A stretch of 62,606 bases of DNA from an uncultured Flavobacteriaceae bacterium (GTDB taxonomy: Bacteria > Bacteroidota > Bacteroidia > Flavobacteriales > Flavobacteriaceae). Below, piece after piece: positions 52,345 through 61,759 of this stretch. Under the pieces are notes generated by a model that saw only the letters and a program-made list of their open reading frames with translations, was not told the DNA's origin and did not search any database. A program made the translations under genes and the position numbers. Positions within the stretch are counted from its first letter, which is position 1, and the number at the start of each line of letters is the position of its first letter. The stretch covers positions 1-62,606 of the forward strand of contig CALGLR010000019.1 in NCBI GenBank assembly GCA_937959395.1, written 5' to 3'.

Positions 52345-53340
52345 CTATAAACTAAACTGGTAATCTCCAAAATCTTTTAAAACAGTATCAAATGCAGCAA
52401 ACACATCTTCTGAAGCATCGCTTGTTACCATTTTCATTCGGTATTCTTTAAAATGTGGTATGCCTTTAAAATAATTAGTATAATGTCTTCTGGTTTCAAA
52501 AACGCCTAATATTTCACCTTTCCAATCTATAGCCATTTGCAAATGGCGTCTAGCCGCTTCAACACGCTCTTGAATGGTTATTGGTGCTAAATGTTCTCCT
52601 GTTTCAAAAAAATGTTTTACCTGCTTAAAAAACCAAGGGTTCCCTATAGTTGCACGTCCAATCATAGCTCCATCTAAACCATATTTATCGCGCATTTCCA
52701 TAGCACGCTCAGGACTCGTAATGTCTCCATTTCCAAATACCGGAATATGCATCCTAGGATTATTTTTTACCTCAGCAATTGGTACCCAATCGGCATCTCC
52801 TTTATACATTTGCGCTCTTGTTCTACCATGAATCGCAATCGCCTTACAACCTACATCTTGTAATCGTTCAGCAACCTCAACAATTTTTATAGAATCATGA
52901 TCCCAACCTAAACGCGTTTTAACGGTAATGGGTAAATGAGTTCGCTTTACCATAGCCTCAGTTAAAGACACCATTAAATCGATATTTTTTAAAATTCCTG
53001 CACCTGCGCCTTTAGAAACTACTTTCTTTACCGGACAGCCAAAATTAATATCTATAATATCTGGTTTAGAGCGTTCAACAATATCTATGGTCTGCAGCAT
53101 GCTATCTAAATTTGCTCCAAAAATCTGAATGCCTACAGGGCGTTCCTTTTCATAGATATCTAGTTTCATAACGCTTTTAGCAGCGTCCCGAATCAATCCT
53201 TCGCTTGAAACAAATTCAGTATAAACAACATCTGCGCCTTGCTCTTTACATAAAGCACGAAACGGCGGATCGCTAACATCTTCCATTGGAGCTAAAAGCA
53301 ATGGGAAATCTGGAAGTTCTATGTTGTCTATTTTTACCAA
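52345..53340 (-). CDS. dusB: tRNA-dihydrouridine synthase (DusB-like)
   Basis: A 331-residue FMN enzyme that reduces uridine in the tRNA D-loop. LPDFPLLLAPMEDVSDPPFR, FGCPVKKVVSKGAGAG (catalytic Cys), RLGWDHDSIKIVEVA, AIHGRTRAQMYKGDADW, and FGNGDI, AMIGRATIGNPWFF are visible. The first codon is TTG at 53340: the frame is closed by TAA three codons upstream, and homologs start at this MVKI position. -7 candidate TAATTTTG lies 18 bases upstream. Confidence 0.92.
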   Translation of the reverse strand: MVKIDNIELPDFPLLLAPMEDVSDPPFRALCKEQGADVVYTEFVSSEGLIRDAAKSVMKLDIYEKERPVGIQIFGANLDSMLQTIDIVERSKPDIIDINFGCPVKKVVSKGAGAGILKNIDLMVSLTEAMVKRTHLPITVKTRLGWDHDSIKIVEVAERLQDVGCKAIAIHGRTRAQMYKGDADWVPIAEVKNNPRMHIPVFGNGDITSPERAMEMRDKYGLDGAMIGRATIGNPWFFKQVKHFFETGEHLAPITIQERVEAARRHLQMAIDWKGEILGVFETRRHYTNYFKGIPHFKEYRMKMVTSDASEDVFAAFDTVLKDFGDYQFSL

Positions 53341-53357
53341 AATGTCTTATTTTAATG

Positions 53358-53365
53358 CAAAATTA
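53358..53365 (-). promoter_or_regulatory. -7 element of dusB
   Basis: TAATTTTG on the minus strand (CAAAATTA on the plus strand at 53358), exact match, 18 bases before the start codon. Confidence 0.5.
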
Positions 53366-53443
53366 CTGTTTTTTTAAATAATACTGTTAAACGTCAGCTT
53401 GAACGTGATTTAAAACCTAAAGGAAATATTTAATTACGAATCC

Positions 53444-53482
53444 AGGAAGTCTCTCTTTGAAGGGAGATTTAGAGGGGTGTTT
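53444..53482. repeat. Dispersed intergenic repeat, family E, second copy
   Basis: AGGAAGTCTCTCTTTGAAGG, then GAGATTTAGAGGGGTGTTT. It shares GAAGGGAGATTTAGAGG with 20030-20113. Confidence 0.6.
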
Positions 53483-53620
53483 AACCTACGATGGATAACA
53501 ATACTAATGTAAACTTGAGCCATTTTAATATTAAGATTTTCTTATCAAAATCATTCGATTAACGACAAGAAAACCAATCAAGACTTAAACATTATCTATC
53601 TTTATGAAAATTAATCGTCG

Positions 53621-54364
53621 TTGAACATTCCTTTTGAACCCGTCATTTTTGGTTATTCTATAAATTGCCATCTTATTTTAGAATACTTAGCTTTTTTTAT
53701 CGCTTTTAGATATTATGTCTATTTAAGGAAACAAAAAAACGATACCATATCTGGAAACAATCGCATTTCGATAATTCTAGGTGCGGCCATTGGCGCATTA
53801 ATTGGTTCTCGCTTGGTTGGTTTTTTAGAAAACCCATTAATTACTTTTTCTCAAGACTCTTTAATACAATTACTAAATACCAAAACCATTATGGGCGGGC
53901 TTTTTGGAGGTTTATTAGGAGTTGAAATCGCTAAAAAAATAATAGGTGAAATACAATCTTCGGGAGACTTATTTACACTTCCCATCATCACTGGGATTTT
54001 TATTGGCCGCATTGGTTGCTTTCTTTCAGGTATTAATGAATTTACTTATGGAAATGAAACTCAATTTTTTACAGGAATGAACTTAGGAGATGGCCTTTTA
54101 AGACATCCAGTATCAGGATACGAACTCTTATTTTTAGTGATCCTATTTTTTATTCTGAAAACCATTCAGAAAAGAAAAGTATTAGAAAACGGATTACTCT
54201 TTAAATACTTTATGATACTCTATTTTACCTTTCGCTTTTTTATAGAATTTCTAAAACCCAATGTGTTTTATACTTTAGGTTTAAGTAGCATTCAAATATT
54301 ATGTGTAATTTGTTTACTTTATTATCGCAAAACTATTACTAATACAATAAAATATGCCCGTTAG
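53621..54364 (+). CDS. Divergent Lgt-like (prolipoprotein diacylglyceryl transferase family) protein
   Basis: A 247-residue membrane protein with about seven helices and Lgt landmarks: FGGLLG (residues 95-100), GRIGCFLSG (Arg130), HPVSGYELL (like HPxQLYE), and FRFFIEFLKP (Arg205). In E. coli Lgt the matching segments are FHGGLIG and GRLGNFING; here His103 aligns to Phe95 and Asn146 to Cys133, while both arginines are kept. It may use a lipid donor for a different acceptor. TTG start: a TAA lies three codons upstream. A mini-frame ATG-AAA-ATT-AAT-CGT-CGT-TGA (53604-53624) ends over this TTG. It overlaps the radical SAM gene by 11 bases. Confidence 0.8.
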   Translation: MNIPFEPVIFGYSINCHLILEYLAFFIAFRYYVYLRKQKNDTISGNNRISIILGAAIGALIGSRLVGFLENPLITFSQDSLIQLLNTKTIMGGLFGGLLGVEIAKKIIGEIQSSGDLFTLPIITGIFIGRIGCFLSGINEFTYGNETQFFTGMNLGDGLLRHPVSGYELLFLVILFFILKTIQKRKVLENGLLFKYFMILYFTFRFFIEFLKPNVFYTLGLSSIQILCVICLLYYRKTITNTIKYAR

Positions 54365-55748
54365 AAATTATACGTATTACGATTTTACATTAAGTCTTTG
54401 TCCAGAATGTTTGAAACGGGTAGATGCAAAAATTGTATTTGAAAATGATAATGTTTATATGCTGAAGCGTTGCAACGAGCATGGAAATTCTAAAGTGCTT
54501 ATAGCTGACGATATTGAATATTATAAAAACATTAGAAACTACAATAAACCTTCAGAAACACCATATACTTTTAATACAAAAACACATTATGGCTGCCCAT
54601 ACGATTGCGGTTTATGCCCCGATCATGAACAGCATTCGTGTTTAACTGTTGTTGAGGTTACAGATCGTTGTAATTTAACGTGTCCAACCTGTTACGCAGG
54701 ATCTTCACCAACTTATGGCAGGCATCGTACTTTAGATGAAATAAAAACGATGTTAGACACCATAGTAACCAATGAGAAAGAACCTGATGTTGTTCAAATT
54801 AGCGGTGGAGAACCTACCATTCATCCTCAGTTTTTCGAGATTTTAGATTATGCAAAATCATTACCTATTAGGCATTTAATGCTAAATACGAATGGTATTA
54901 AAATAGCAAAGGATCTCGCTTTCGCCGAAAGACTAAAAACTTATGCTCCAGATTTTGAGATTTATTTACAATTCGATTCATTTGAAAACAGCGTGTTGCG
55001 AGAACTTCGCGGCGCAGATTTAAATGACATTAGAAAACAAGCCATTGCGAATTTAAATGCGGTAAATCTATCTACAACACTTGTTGTAACGCTTCAAAAA
55101 GGATTAAATGATCATGAAATAGGAAAAACTATAGATTATGCATTAAAACAAAAATGCGTGCGTGGTGTCACACTTCAACCCACTCAAATTGCTGGGCGAT
55201 TAGATAATTTTAATCCAGAAACAGATCGCATGACACTTACCGAAGTACGACGAAAAATAATAGAACAAACCACTATTTTTAATGGTGACGATTTAATACC
55301 CGTTCCCTGCAATCCGGATGCATTAGTAATGGGCTATGCGCTTAAATTAGAAAATGAAGTCTTTCCGTTAACGCGTTACATAAACCCTGCTGATTTATTA
55401 GATAACAGTAAAAACACTATTATTTATGAGCAAGATGACGATTTGCAAGACAAAATGATTGAACTCTTTAGCACTGGTAATTCTGTAGAGGTCGCCGAAG
55501 AAAACCTAAAATCGATTATGTGCTGTTTACCAAATATAGACGCTCCTAATTTAGGTTATGATAACTTATTCAGAGTCATTATTATGCAGTTTATAGATGC
55601 TTATAATTTTGATGTTCGTGCCGTTAAAAAATCATGTGTTCACATTGTAAATAAGGATAATAAAATTATTCCTTTTGAAACCATGAATCTTTTTTACAGA
55701 GACGATAAAAAACAACGTTTAGAAGAACTTAAAGCAGAACTATTATGA
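54354..55748 (+). CDS. Radical SAM enzyme related to tetraether synthase (Tes/MJ0619-like)
   Basis: A 464-residue iron-sulfur enzyme. A rubredoxin-like N-terminal site is seen as CPEC (16-19) and RCNEHG (Cys40, His43). Then comes CPYDCGLCPDHEQHSC (Cys81, 85, 88, 96), and the radical SAM triad DRCNLTCPTCYA (Cys106, 110, 113), with SGGEPTIHPQF for SAM. Further Cys are in PVPCNPDAL, MCCLPN, and KSCVHIV; the end has IIPFETMNLFYRD, where archaeal Tes has a PFC. The layout matches Tes/MJ0619, which joins or alkylates lipid chains at unactivated carbons. It lies between an Lgt-like protein and a small membrane protein, with overlaps at both ends, so a lipid role is probable. Substrate not predictable. 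Confidence 0.85.
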   Translation: MPVRNYTYYDFTLSLCPECLKRVDAKIVFENDNVYMLKRCNEHGNSKVLIADDIEYYKNIRNYNKPSETPYTFNTKTHYGCPYDCGLCPDHEQHSCLTVVEVTDRCNLTCPTCYAGSSPTYGRHRTLDEIKTMLDTIVTNEKEPDVVQISGGEPTIHPQFFEILDYAKSLPIRHLMLNTNGIKIAKDLAFAERLKTYAPDFEIYLQFDSFENSVLRELRGADLNDIRKQAIANLNAVNLSTTLVVTLQKGLNDHEIGKTIDYALKQKCVRGVTLQPTQIAGRLDNFNPETDRMTLTEVRRKIIEQTTIFNGDDLIPVPCNPDALVMGYALKLENEVFPLTRYINPADLLDNSKNTIIYEQDDDLQDKMIELFSTGNSVEVAEENLKSIMCCLPNIDAPNLGYDNLFRVIIMQFIDAYNFDVRAVKKSCVHIVNKDNKIIPFETMNLFYRDDKKQRLEELKAELL

Positions 55749-55945
55749 GTTTATTAATTGTTGAAGGCGATATGGGAGGGGTAGTCCTATTAATTTTATT
55801 AATTATGTTTGGCCCATCAATTCTATTTGCTATAATTGGCGCAATTGTCTACAAAAAAAACAAAAAAACTGCAAAAATACTTTTTATTATTGCTGTAGTT
55901 TGTCTTATTATTAGTCTTGGTGTTTGTGGGGCCATGATGATGTAA
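55745..55945 (+). CDS. Small two-helix membrane protein
   Basis: A 66-residue protein with two hydrophobic helices (VVLLILLIMFGPSILFAIIG and AKILFIIAVVCLIISLGVCG) and a short basic loop KKNKKT. It overlaps the radical SAM stop by 4 bases (ATGA), so it belongs to the same unit. No family recognised; may be an accessory subunit. Confidence 0.7.
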   Translation: MSLLIVEGDMGGVVLLILLIMFGPSILFAIIGAIVYKKNKKTAKILFIIAVVCLIISLGVCGAMMM

Positions 55946-56290
55946 TTGTTTATTGTAACTTTAAGAACTTAAGAATATTCTGCAATCTATAACCCAGAAA
56001 GCGATAAACTATTTCAAAACGCATTACAGTTAAAACGAAGGTAATTAAATGTATACTGTGGTTTAAAACAGGTGCATTTTTCATTGAAAGCCTAATTTAT
56101 TTATGCTTACAATATTAATATGTACAAATACTTTTTCAACTAATTTGACGTTTTAAAAACATAATTTATTCAATTATGGCATAGAATTAGCTATTTTATA
56201 TATATATTGTTATACTGTGTTTTATGTTTAAATTGTGATATACAAGAAAAACTATTAAAACTTATACCATTATTACTCACAATAATATTG

Positions 56291-56298
56291 TACCTTTG
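56291..56298 (+). promoter_or_regulatory. -7 element of the HEPN module
   Basis: TACCTTTG, an exact match, 12 bases before the ATG at 56311, so a leader of only a few bases is predicted. The 345 bases before it (55946-56290) are very AT-rich and hold no gene or structure that I can support; no good -33 box. Confidence 0.55.
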
Positions 56299-56310
56299 CA
56301 TGCAATTTTT

Positions 56311-56808
56311 ATGGAAATAACTAAACAAAATACAAACGGATTAGGTAATTCTCAAACTTGGGAAGTTTCTGTTGATAAGAATTCTATTTTCACTAATGAT
56401 GATGTTATTGATGCATATTTGAAAGGAAAAAAAGAAGGAGTTAAAGAAACTAAACAAATTTTCGTTGATAAATTAAATGAAAACATTAATAAGTCGGCTG
56501 TTTTTACAGATAGGATGTTATCATTTTTGAAAAAAAGAAAATTAAATCCCATTTCTGCTCATTTAAAAATTAAATCATTTAATGATTTTGTTATCTTAAT
56601 AACTTTACCCGAAGATGAATTTATTTCTGAAGACTTCTTGGTAAGTTATGATTTTGCAGCAACTATAGAAGAAGAGGTAATAGGAGATAAATATTATAAT
56701 GTAATGTTTATGTTTTCAGATAGAGAAGATAACGATTTCAATACAAACTTATTAGTTTCAGATGGGTTCTTCATGGATTATAAAATGACTGAAGCTAATA
56801 ATGCCTAA
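56311..56808 (+). CDS. Hypothetical partner of HEPN protein
   Basis: A 165-residue soluble, acidic protein (MEITKQNTNGLGNSQTWEVS) of mixed alpha/beta type. A helical, Lys-rich middle (KGKKEGVKETKQIFVDKLNE) is followed by a strand-rich end (FNDFVILITLPEDEF, YNVMFMFSDRED). I do not recognise it. The start at 56311 is used, since the TTG at 56296 lies inside the promoter. Its last 8 bases overlap the HEPN gene, suggesting coupled expression, as in toxin-antitoxin or similar modules. Confidence 0.7.
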   Translation: MEITKQNTNGLGNSQTWEVSVDKNSIFTNDDVIDAYLKGKKEGVKETKQIFVDKLNENINKSAVFTDRMLSFLKKRKLNPISAHLKIKSFNDFVILITLPEDEFISEDFLVSYDFAATIEEEVIGDKYYNVMFMFSDREDNDFNTNLLVSDGFFMDYKMTEANNA

Positions 56809-57187
56809 ACCACATTCCCAACACAACTTTGAAGCTTGTGAATTTTTATTACAAGATAGTAAGTTTTTAGATTGGGTAGTCACTACTGCTTTCTACTCCG
56901 CATTACATTTAGTTCAAGAGGAAATTTTTCCATTCAGAGATGATGAAGGTTATGAATACTCCAGTTTTGAGCAATATTATTCAAAGACAAGAAACGAAGG
57001 AGTCAGGATCTCAAAACATCAGTCAACTATAAAATTAGTAGAACAGAGAATCAAAGGGGCTGGAAATTTATATAGAAATCTTCACGATTTATGTCAAACT
57101 TGCAGGTATAGGAATTATCATGTAAGTCCTAAAAAAGCAAAAGTTGCTAAATCATATTTAGATAAAATCAGGACTCTAGTAGATTAG
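56801..57187 (+). CDS. HEPN domain protein
   Basis: A 128-residue all-helical protein. It has the HEPN layout: HNFEACEFLLQDSKFLDWVV, then TTAFYSALHLVQEEIFPF, and the R-x4-H motif RYRNYH near residue 109, the ribonuclease signature of HEPN toxins. Resembles the SAV_6107-like HEPN group. It could be an RNase toxin whose partner is the upstream overlapping gene, or part of a defence module. Two-gene island in an AT-rich gap between the radical SAM unit and the receptor gene. Confidence 0.72.
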   Translation: MPKPHSQHNFEACEFLLQDSKFLDWVVTTAFYSALHLVQEEIFPFRDDEGYEYSSFEQYYSKTRNEGVRISKHQSTIKLVEQRIKGAGNLYRNLHDLCQTCRYRNYHVSPKKAKVAKSYLDKIRTLVD

Positions 57188-57218
57188 TATCACGACAACC
57201 TTCCTAATTAATCCAATA

Positions 57219-59636
57219 CTACTTCTCCAATCGGTCACGTTCACTACTAGATTTAGTACGTTCGTTGGTTTGCAAAGTCGTATTCCCAAACTTGTATCTA
57301 AAACCTAATTTAATATAGCGATTATCAATATTATTAAAAGTAGAACTGTCTTGATTTAAAAACTTAAAAACGGTATTAAAATCTTGGGTATTAAATAAAT
57401 CGGCTATGGTTAAAGACAGGACCGCTTTCTTCTTAAGCATCGTTTTTTTAAACGATAAGTTTGAGGTTAGTGTCGCTTCAGGTTCTCTAAACCCTTGTAG
57501 GTCTCTTCCAATATATAATAAAGAAAGACTTGCTGTTAAACTTTTGTCTTTTAAAAAACTAAAATCATTATTAGCCTCTAAATATCCGTACCAAAGGTCA
57601 CGACTTATTTCTTCTTGGTTTACTAAATTTGAATCAAACTGAGCTTTGTTTCCAGTATTTAAAGTTCCTGACAAAAAATAAGCCGACCAGTTTTTAGTAA
57701 CCTCAAAATAGCTAAGAAAATAAATACCTAGCTCAGTAGTATTACTCAAATTTGTAGGAGAATATTCTACTATTGTATTTGTATTGTCTTGTATTGGTAG
57801 CTCAAAAAACCGATCCCTAGTTTTATAATAAAAAGCTTCAATAGTAAATTGATCTGAAAGTGTTGTTCCAACAGCAAAAGAGTTTGTAAAAGAAGGTTGT
57901 AAGTTAGGATTTCCAGAAACGATTAAATTATCATTTAAAAAGAAGTTAAATGGGTTTAAAAGTTGATAATCTGGTCGGCTAATACTTCTCTTATAGTTTG
58001 TATAGAAATACATCTTTTTTGTAGCCTGATAACTTAAACTAAGAGTAGGAAACCATTCAAAATAGTCTTGTATATTCACTTCATTAGTACTTATACCTTC
58101 TATATCTGTTTGCTCCACGCGTACGCCTAATGATAATGCCCATTCTTCCCACCTTTTATTTAAACTCGTATAGGCCGAAAACACATTTTCATCATAAATA
58201 AAAACATTAGAATTATTACTATTTATAGTCTGCGAGCCAGTATTAGGATCTATATCAAATTGAGTAATGCCGCTATCAATAGTAACCATAGAAGATTTTA
58301 AACCTATAGAGAAGGTTGTACTGTCATCTATTGGTAACTCATAATCTAACTTTGTCGTTAAAATATTAGAATCCTGGTTAATATCGGTATTAAATGCTGT
58401 ACTAAAATCAAACGAGTTATTTGCTTGAAAATAATTACTCCTTACAGATTGATCTCTTATATAATCATAATCTGTATAATGTGCATTTATAGATAGTTTT
58501 GCTTTATTTTCAAATCGATGTTCGTAATCTAAATCTACTCCTACATTATGTTTTTCGTCTCTGGATAAATTACGCGAATTGAAAGTGAAATCTATATTAT
58601 TAAACTCATCAATAACTTCTGATTCGCCTTTAGTTAAATAATTATAATATGGCAAATACAATGCATTTGATGTGACACTTAACCTATTCTTATCATCAAT
58701 ATCATAATCGAAATTAAAACTTAAATTATGTGTTTCAGAAGTTGTGTTACGATCAAAATTTGAAAGCCACCGTTCATTTAATATCCCGTTTTGTTGATAA
58801 TTAACAACATTTTCATCCTCTCTATTAATCTTTTTTTGACTGTAATTATAATTCGCAAATAGGTTTACTTTTTTTGTTTTATAAAAGTTAGCCGTTCCAA
58901 AACTGTAACGCGGAAATACACCTTGTGTATAATTAGAATATAAAGACCCATTATAGCCCGCTATTACATTTTTTGACATTACTATATTAATAATAACACC
59001 ACTTTCTGCATCATATTTAGAAGAAGGGTTGGTAATTACCTCTACTTTTTGAATGGTATTGGCTGGCGAGTTTTCCAAAAGAAGCGTAACGTCTTGTTGC
59101 GATAAATTTACTTTCCGATCGTTAATATAAATTGTAGGCTGGGCATTCCTGACTTTTATTTCATCATTTAAAACAATAACGCCCGGCGTTCTTTTTAAAA
59201 CTTCTAATGTAGTGCCTTCACTTAAAGCCGTATTAGCAACATAAAAAACCAAGCGATCTGCTTCTTTTTTTAATGTTGGTTTTTTATAAGTAATCGAAAC
59301 CTCATCTAAAGCTTCTGTAGATTCTTTTAGTACTACAGATTTTAAGTTCGTGTTTTTAGATAGCTTTATATCTTCTATATGAGTTTCAAACCCAACAAAA
59401 CTGGCTTTTAAAGTATAATTTTCAGCTTCTAAACCCTTAAAAAGAAAAGCACCATTGTCGTCTGTACTTGTTCCTGTAACTAATGTTTCTCCTTTATAAA
59501 CAGTCACATTAACATAAGGCAACGATTGGTTTTGCACATTAACCACAGAGCCACTTACTGTAAATTCTTGAGCAAGAATGGTATTTGACAAAAGAAACAA
59601 GCCAAATAATAATAAAATATAAATCGTCTTTTTCAA
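57219..59636 (-). CDS. TonB-dependent-receptor-like outer-membrane beta-barrel protein
   Basis: An 805-residue outer-membrane protein. Signal peptide MKKTIYILLLFGLFLLSNTI, LAQ; carboxypeptidase-regulatory-like domain (FTVSGSVVNVQNQSLPYVNV, FLFKGLEAENYTLKASFVGF) at 24-115; plug-like region (LKRTPGVIVLNDEIKVRNAQ, PTIYINDRK) and a long barrel of aromatic strands ending in FRYKFGN, then a basic tail. This is the family often called 'outer membrane beta-barrel protein' in Bacteroidota. No SusD partner is adjacent, so the substrate is unknown. Single gene. Confidence 0.88.
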   Translation of the reverse strand: MKKTIYILLLFGLFLLSNTILAQEFTVSGSVVNVQNQSLPYVNVTVYKGETLVTGTSTDDNGAFLFKGLEAENYTLKASFVGFETHIEDIKLSKNTNLKSVVLKESTEALDEVSITYKKPTLKKEADRLVFYVANTALSEGTTLEVLKRTPGVIVLNDEIKVRNAQPTIYINDRKVNLSQQDVTLLLENSPANTIQKVEVITNPSSKYDAESGVIINIVMSKNVIAGYNGSLYSNYTQGVFPRYSFGTANFYKTKKVNLFANYNYSQKKINREDENVVNYQQNGILNERWLSNFDRNTTSETHNLSFNFDYDIDDKNRLSVTSNALYLPYYNYLTKGESEVIDEFNNIDFTFNSRNLSRDEKHNVGVDLDYEHRFENKAKLSINAHYTDYDYIRDQSVRSNYFQANNSFDFSTAFNTDINQDSNILTTKLDYELPIDDSTTFSIGLKSSMVTIDSGITQFDIDPNTGSQTINSNNSNVFIYDENVFSAYTSLNKRWEEWALSLGVRVEQTDIEGISTNEVNIQDYFEWFPTLSLSYQATKKMYFYTNYKRSISRPDYQLLNPFNFFLNDNLIVSGNPNLQPSFTNSFAVGTTLSDQFTIEAFYYKTRDRFFELPIQDNTNTIVEYSPTNLSNTTELGIYFLSYFEVTKNWSAYFLSGTLNTGNKAQFDSNLVNQEEISRDLWYGYLEANNDFSFLKDKSLTASLSLLYIGRDLQGFREPEATLTSNLSFKKTMLKKKAVLSLTIADLFNTQDFNTVFKFLNQDSSTFNNIDNRYIKLGFRYKFGNTTLQTNERTKSSSERDRLEK

Positions 59637-59754
59637 CAGATTAAATTATATAGTGCAAGTTACTATTTGTTTTGAAAATAGGATTACGTAATAGTTATAA
59701 AATGGCATTATTTTTTTGCTAAAAAATAAACGCTGTAAACCCTTAAAATTGGAT

Positions 59755-59762
59755 TATATTTG
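59755..59762 (+). promoter_or_regulatory. -7 element of lepA
   Basis: TATATTTG, exact match, 31 bases before the preferred ATG at 59794. No convincing -33 partner. Confidence 0.5.
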
Positions 59763-59793
59763 TGCCATCATTAGTTTATGAAGCCTTTTGAAT

Positions 59794-61590
59794 ATGAAGT
59801 ATATTAGAAATTTTTGCATTATTGCACACATCGATCACGGAAAAAGTACATTAGCCGATCGTTTACTTGATTTTACAGGATCTGTTACAGATCGTGAAAA
59901 ACAAGATCAACTTTTGGACAGTATGGATCTAGAGCGCGAGCGTGGTATTACCATTAAATCGCACGCCATACAAATGGAATATACTTTTGAAGGTCAAGAG
60001 TATGTTTTAAATCTAATAGATACTCCTGGCCACGTCGATTTCTCTTATGAGGTATCACGATCTATCGCTGCTTGTGAAGGCGCATTACTTATTGTTGATG
60101 CCGCACAAAGCATACAAGCACAAACCATTTCTAATTTATATTTGGCTTTAGAGAATGATTTAGAAATTATTCCTGTACTTAACAAAGTAGATTTACCTAG
60201 TGCCAACCCTGAAGAAGTGACCGATGATATTGTAGAACTATTAGGTTGTGATCCTGAAGAAGTGATTCATGCCAGTGGAAAAACGGGTTTTGGAGTAGAT
60301 AAAATCTTAGAAGCTATTATTAAACGCGTACCAGCTCCTAAAGGAGATCCTGATGCGCCATTACAAGCTTTAATTTTTGATTCTGTTTATAATACTTTTA
60401 GAGGAATAGAGACCTATTTTAGAGTGTTTGATGGCGAAATTAAAAAAGGCCAAAAAATTAAATTTGTTGCTACAGATAAAGAGTACTTCGCTGATGAAGT
60501 GGGGACTTTAAAATTAACCCAAGTGGTTAAAAAGAGTGTAAAAGCTGGTGATGTTGGGTATTTAATTACAGGGATTAAAACCGCAAAAGAAGTTAAGGTT
60601 GGAGATACAATTACCGATTTTGAAAACCCTACCACTAATATTGTTGAAGGTTTCGAAGACGTAAAACCTATGGTTTTTGCAGGAATTTATCCTGTAGATA
60701 CTGAAGATTATGAAGAACTAAGAAACTCTATGGAAAAGCTGCAATTAAATGATGCGTCTTTAGTGTTTCAACCTGAAAGCTCTGCGGCTTTAGGGTTTGG
60801 TTTTCGTTGTGGATTCTTAGGAATGCTTCATATGGAAATTATTCAAGAACGTTTAGAGCGCGAATTTGATATGACTGTGATTACAACAGTTCCCAATGTA
60901 TCTTATTATGCGTATACTAATAAAAACCCAGACGAACCATTTATAGTAAATAACCCTAGTGATTTACCAGAGCCAACAACAGTTAACCGTGTTGAAGAGC
61001 CTTTTATTAAAGCCACCATTATTACTAAAGCCGATTTTGTTGGTAACGTCATGAGCTTATGTATTGAAAAGCGTGGGATGATTACCAATCAAACGTATTT
61101 AACACCAGAACGTGTTGAGCTAACTTTCGAAATGCCTTTAGCTGAAATTGTATTCGATTTTTATGATCGATTAAAAACCGTTTCAAAAGGCTATGCCTCT
61201 TTCGATTATTCTCCAATTGGAATGAAAGTCTCAAAATTAGTGCGATTAGATATTTTATTAAATGCACAACCAGTAGATGCGCTTTCTGCGTTAATTCATG
61301 CCGATAATGCACAAAATATTGGTAAAAAAATGTGTGAAAAGTTAAAAGAGCTTATTCCTAGACAACAATTTGATATTCCTATACAAGCTGCTATTGGCGC
61401 GAAAATTATTTCTCGTGAAACCATTAAAGCACTTCGTAAAGATGTAACGGCGAAATGTTATGGTGGTGATATCTCTCGTAAACGTAAACTTTTAGAAAAG
61501 CAGAAAAAAGGTAAGAAGAAGATGAGACAGATCGGTAATGTAGAAGTACCGCAAAAGGCATTCTTAGAAGTACTAAAATTAAATGATTAA
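59794..61590 (+). CDS. lepA: Elongation factor 4 (ribosome back-translocase)
   Basis: A 598-residue translational GTPase. G1 [16 protein letters not shown]2 [12 protein letters not shown]3 [12 protein letters not shown]4 NKVDLPSA, G5 SGKTGFGVD, and the LepA-specific C-terminal domain ([34 protein letters not shown]). Length is standard. I prefer ATG 59794 ([19 protein letters not shown]); the ATG at 59788 adds two residues. It ends in a terminator. Confidence 0.96.
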   Translation: MKYIRNFCIIAHIDHGKSTLADRLLDFTGSVTDREKQDQLLDSMDLERERGITIKSHAIQMEYTFEGQEYVLNLIDTPGHVDFSYEVSRSIAACEGALLIVDAAQSIQAQTISNLYLALENDLEIIPVLNKVDLPSANPEEVTDDIVELLGCDPEEVIHASGKTGFGVDKILEAIIKRVPAPKGDPDAPLQALIFDSVYNTFRGIETYFRVFDGEIKKGQKIKFVATDKEYFADEVGTLKLTQVVKKSVKAGDVGYLITGIKTAKEVKVGDTITDFENPTTNIVEGFEDVKPMVFAGIYPVDTEDYEELRNSMEKLQLNDASLVFQPESSAALGFGFRCGFLGMLHMEIIQERLEREFDMTVITTVPNVSYYAYTNKNPDEPFIVNNPSDLPEPTTVNRVEEPFIKATIITKADFVGNVMSLCIEKRGMITNQTYLTPERVELTFEMPLAEIVFDFYDRLKTVSKGYASFDYSPIGMKVSKLVRLDILLNAQPVDALSALIHADNAQNIGKKMCEKLKELIPRQQFDIPIQAAIGAKIISRETIKALRKDVTAKCYGGDISRKRKLLEKQKKGKKKMRQIGNVEVPQKAFLEVLKLND

Positions 61591-61625
61591 AATGTTTCTT
61601 CAATAGAAATTGAATTAAATATACT

Positions 61626-61657
61626 AGCCTCTTTGTCTTATGATAAAGAGGCTTTTT
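61626..61657 (+). terminator. Terminator of lepA
   Basis: AGCCTCTTT pairs with AAAGAGGCT, then TTTT, 36 bases past the lepA stop. Confidence 0.85.
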
Positions 61658-61759
61658 AGTTTAATCAATTCATTTAGCAAATCACTGTGCTCGATATATT
61701 CATTCTAGAAATAGAGTTGCAAACTTACTGAGTTAAACAATTAGTGACCTGTTATTAAT

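Noticed and set aside
60414-61312. Minus-strand frames inside lepA
   Set aside because: Antisense shadows of a highly conserved coding gene.
61676-61725. CACTGTGCTCGATATATTCATTC as another family C copy
   Set aside because: Only one of the two diagnostic boxes is present, with several mismatches.
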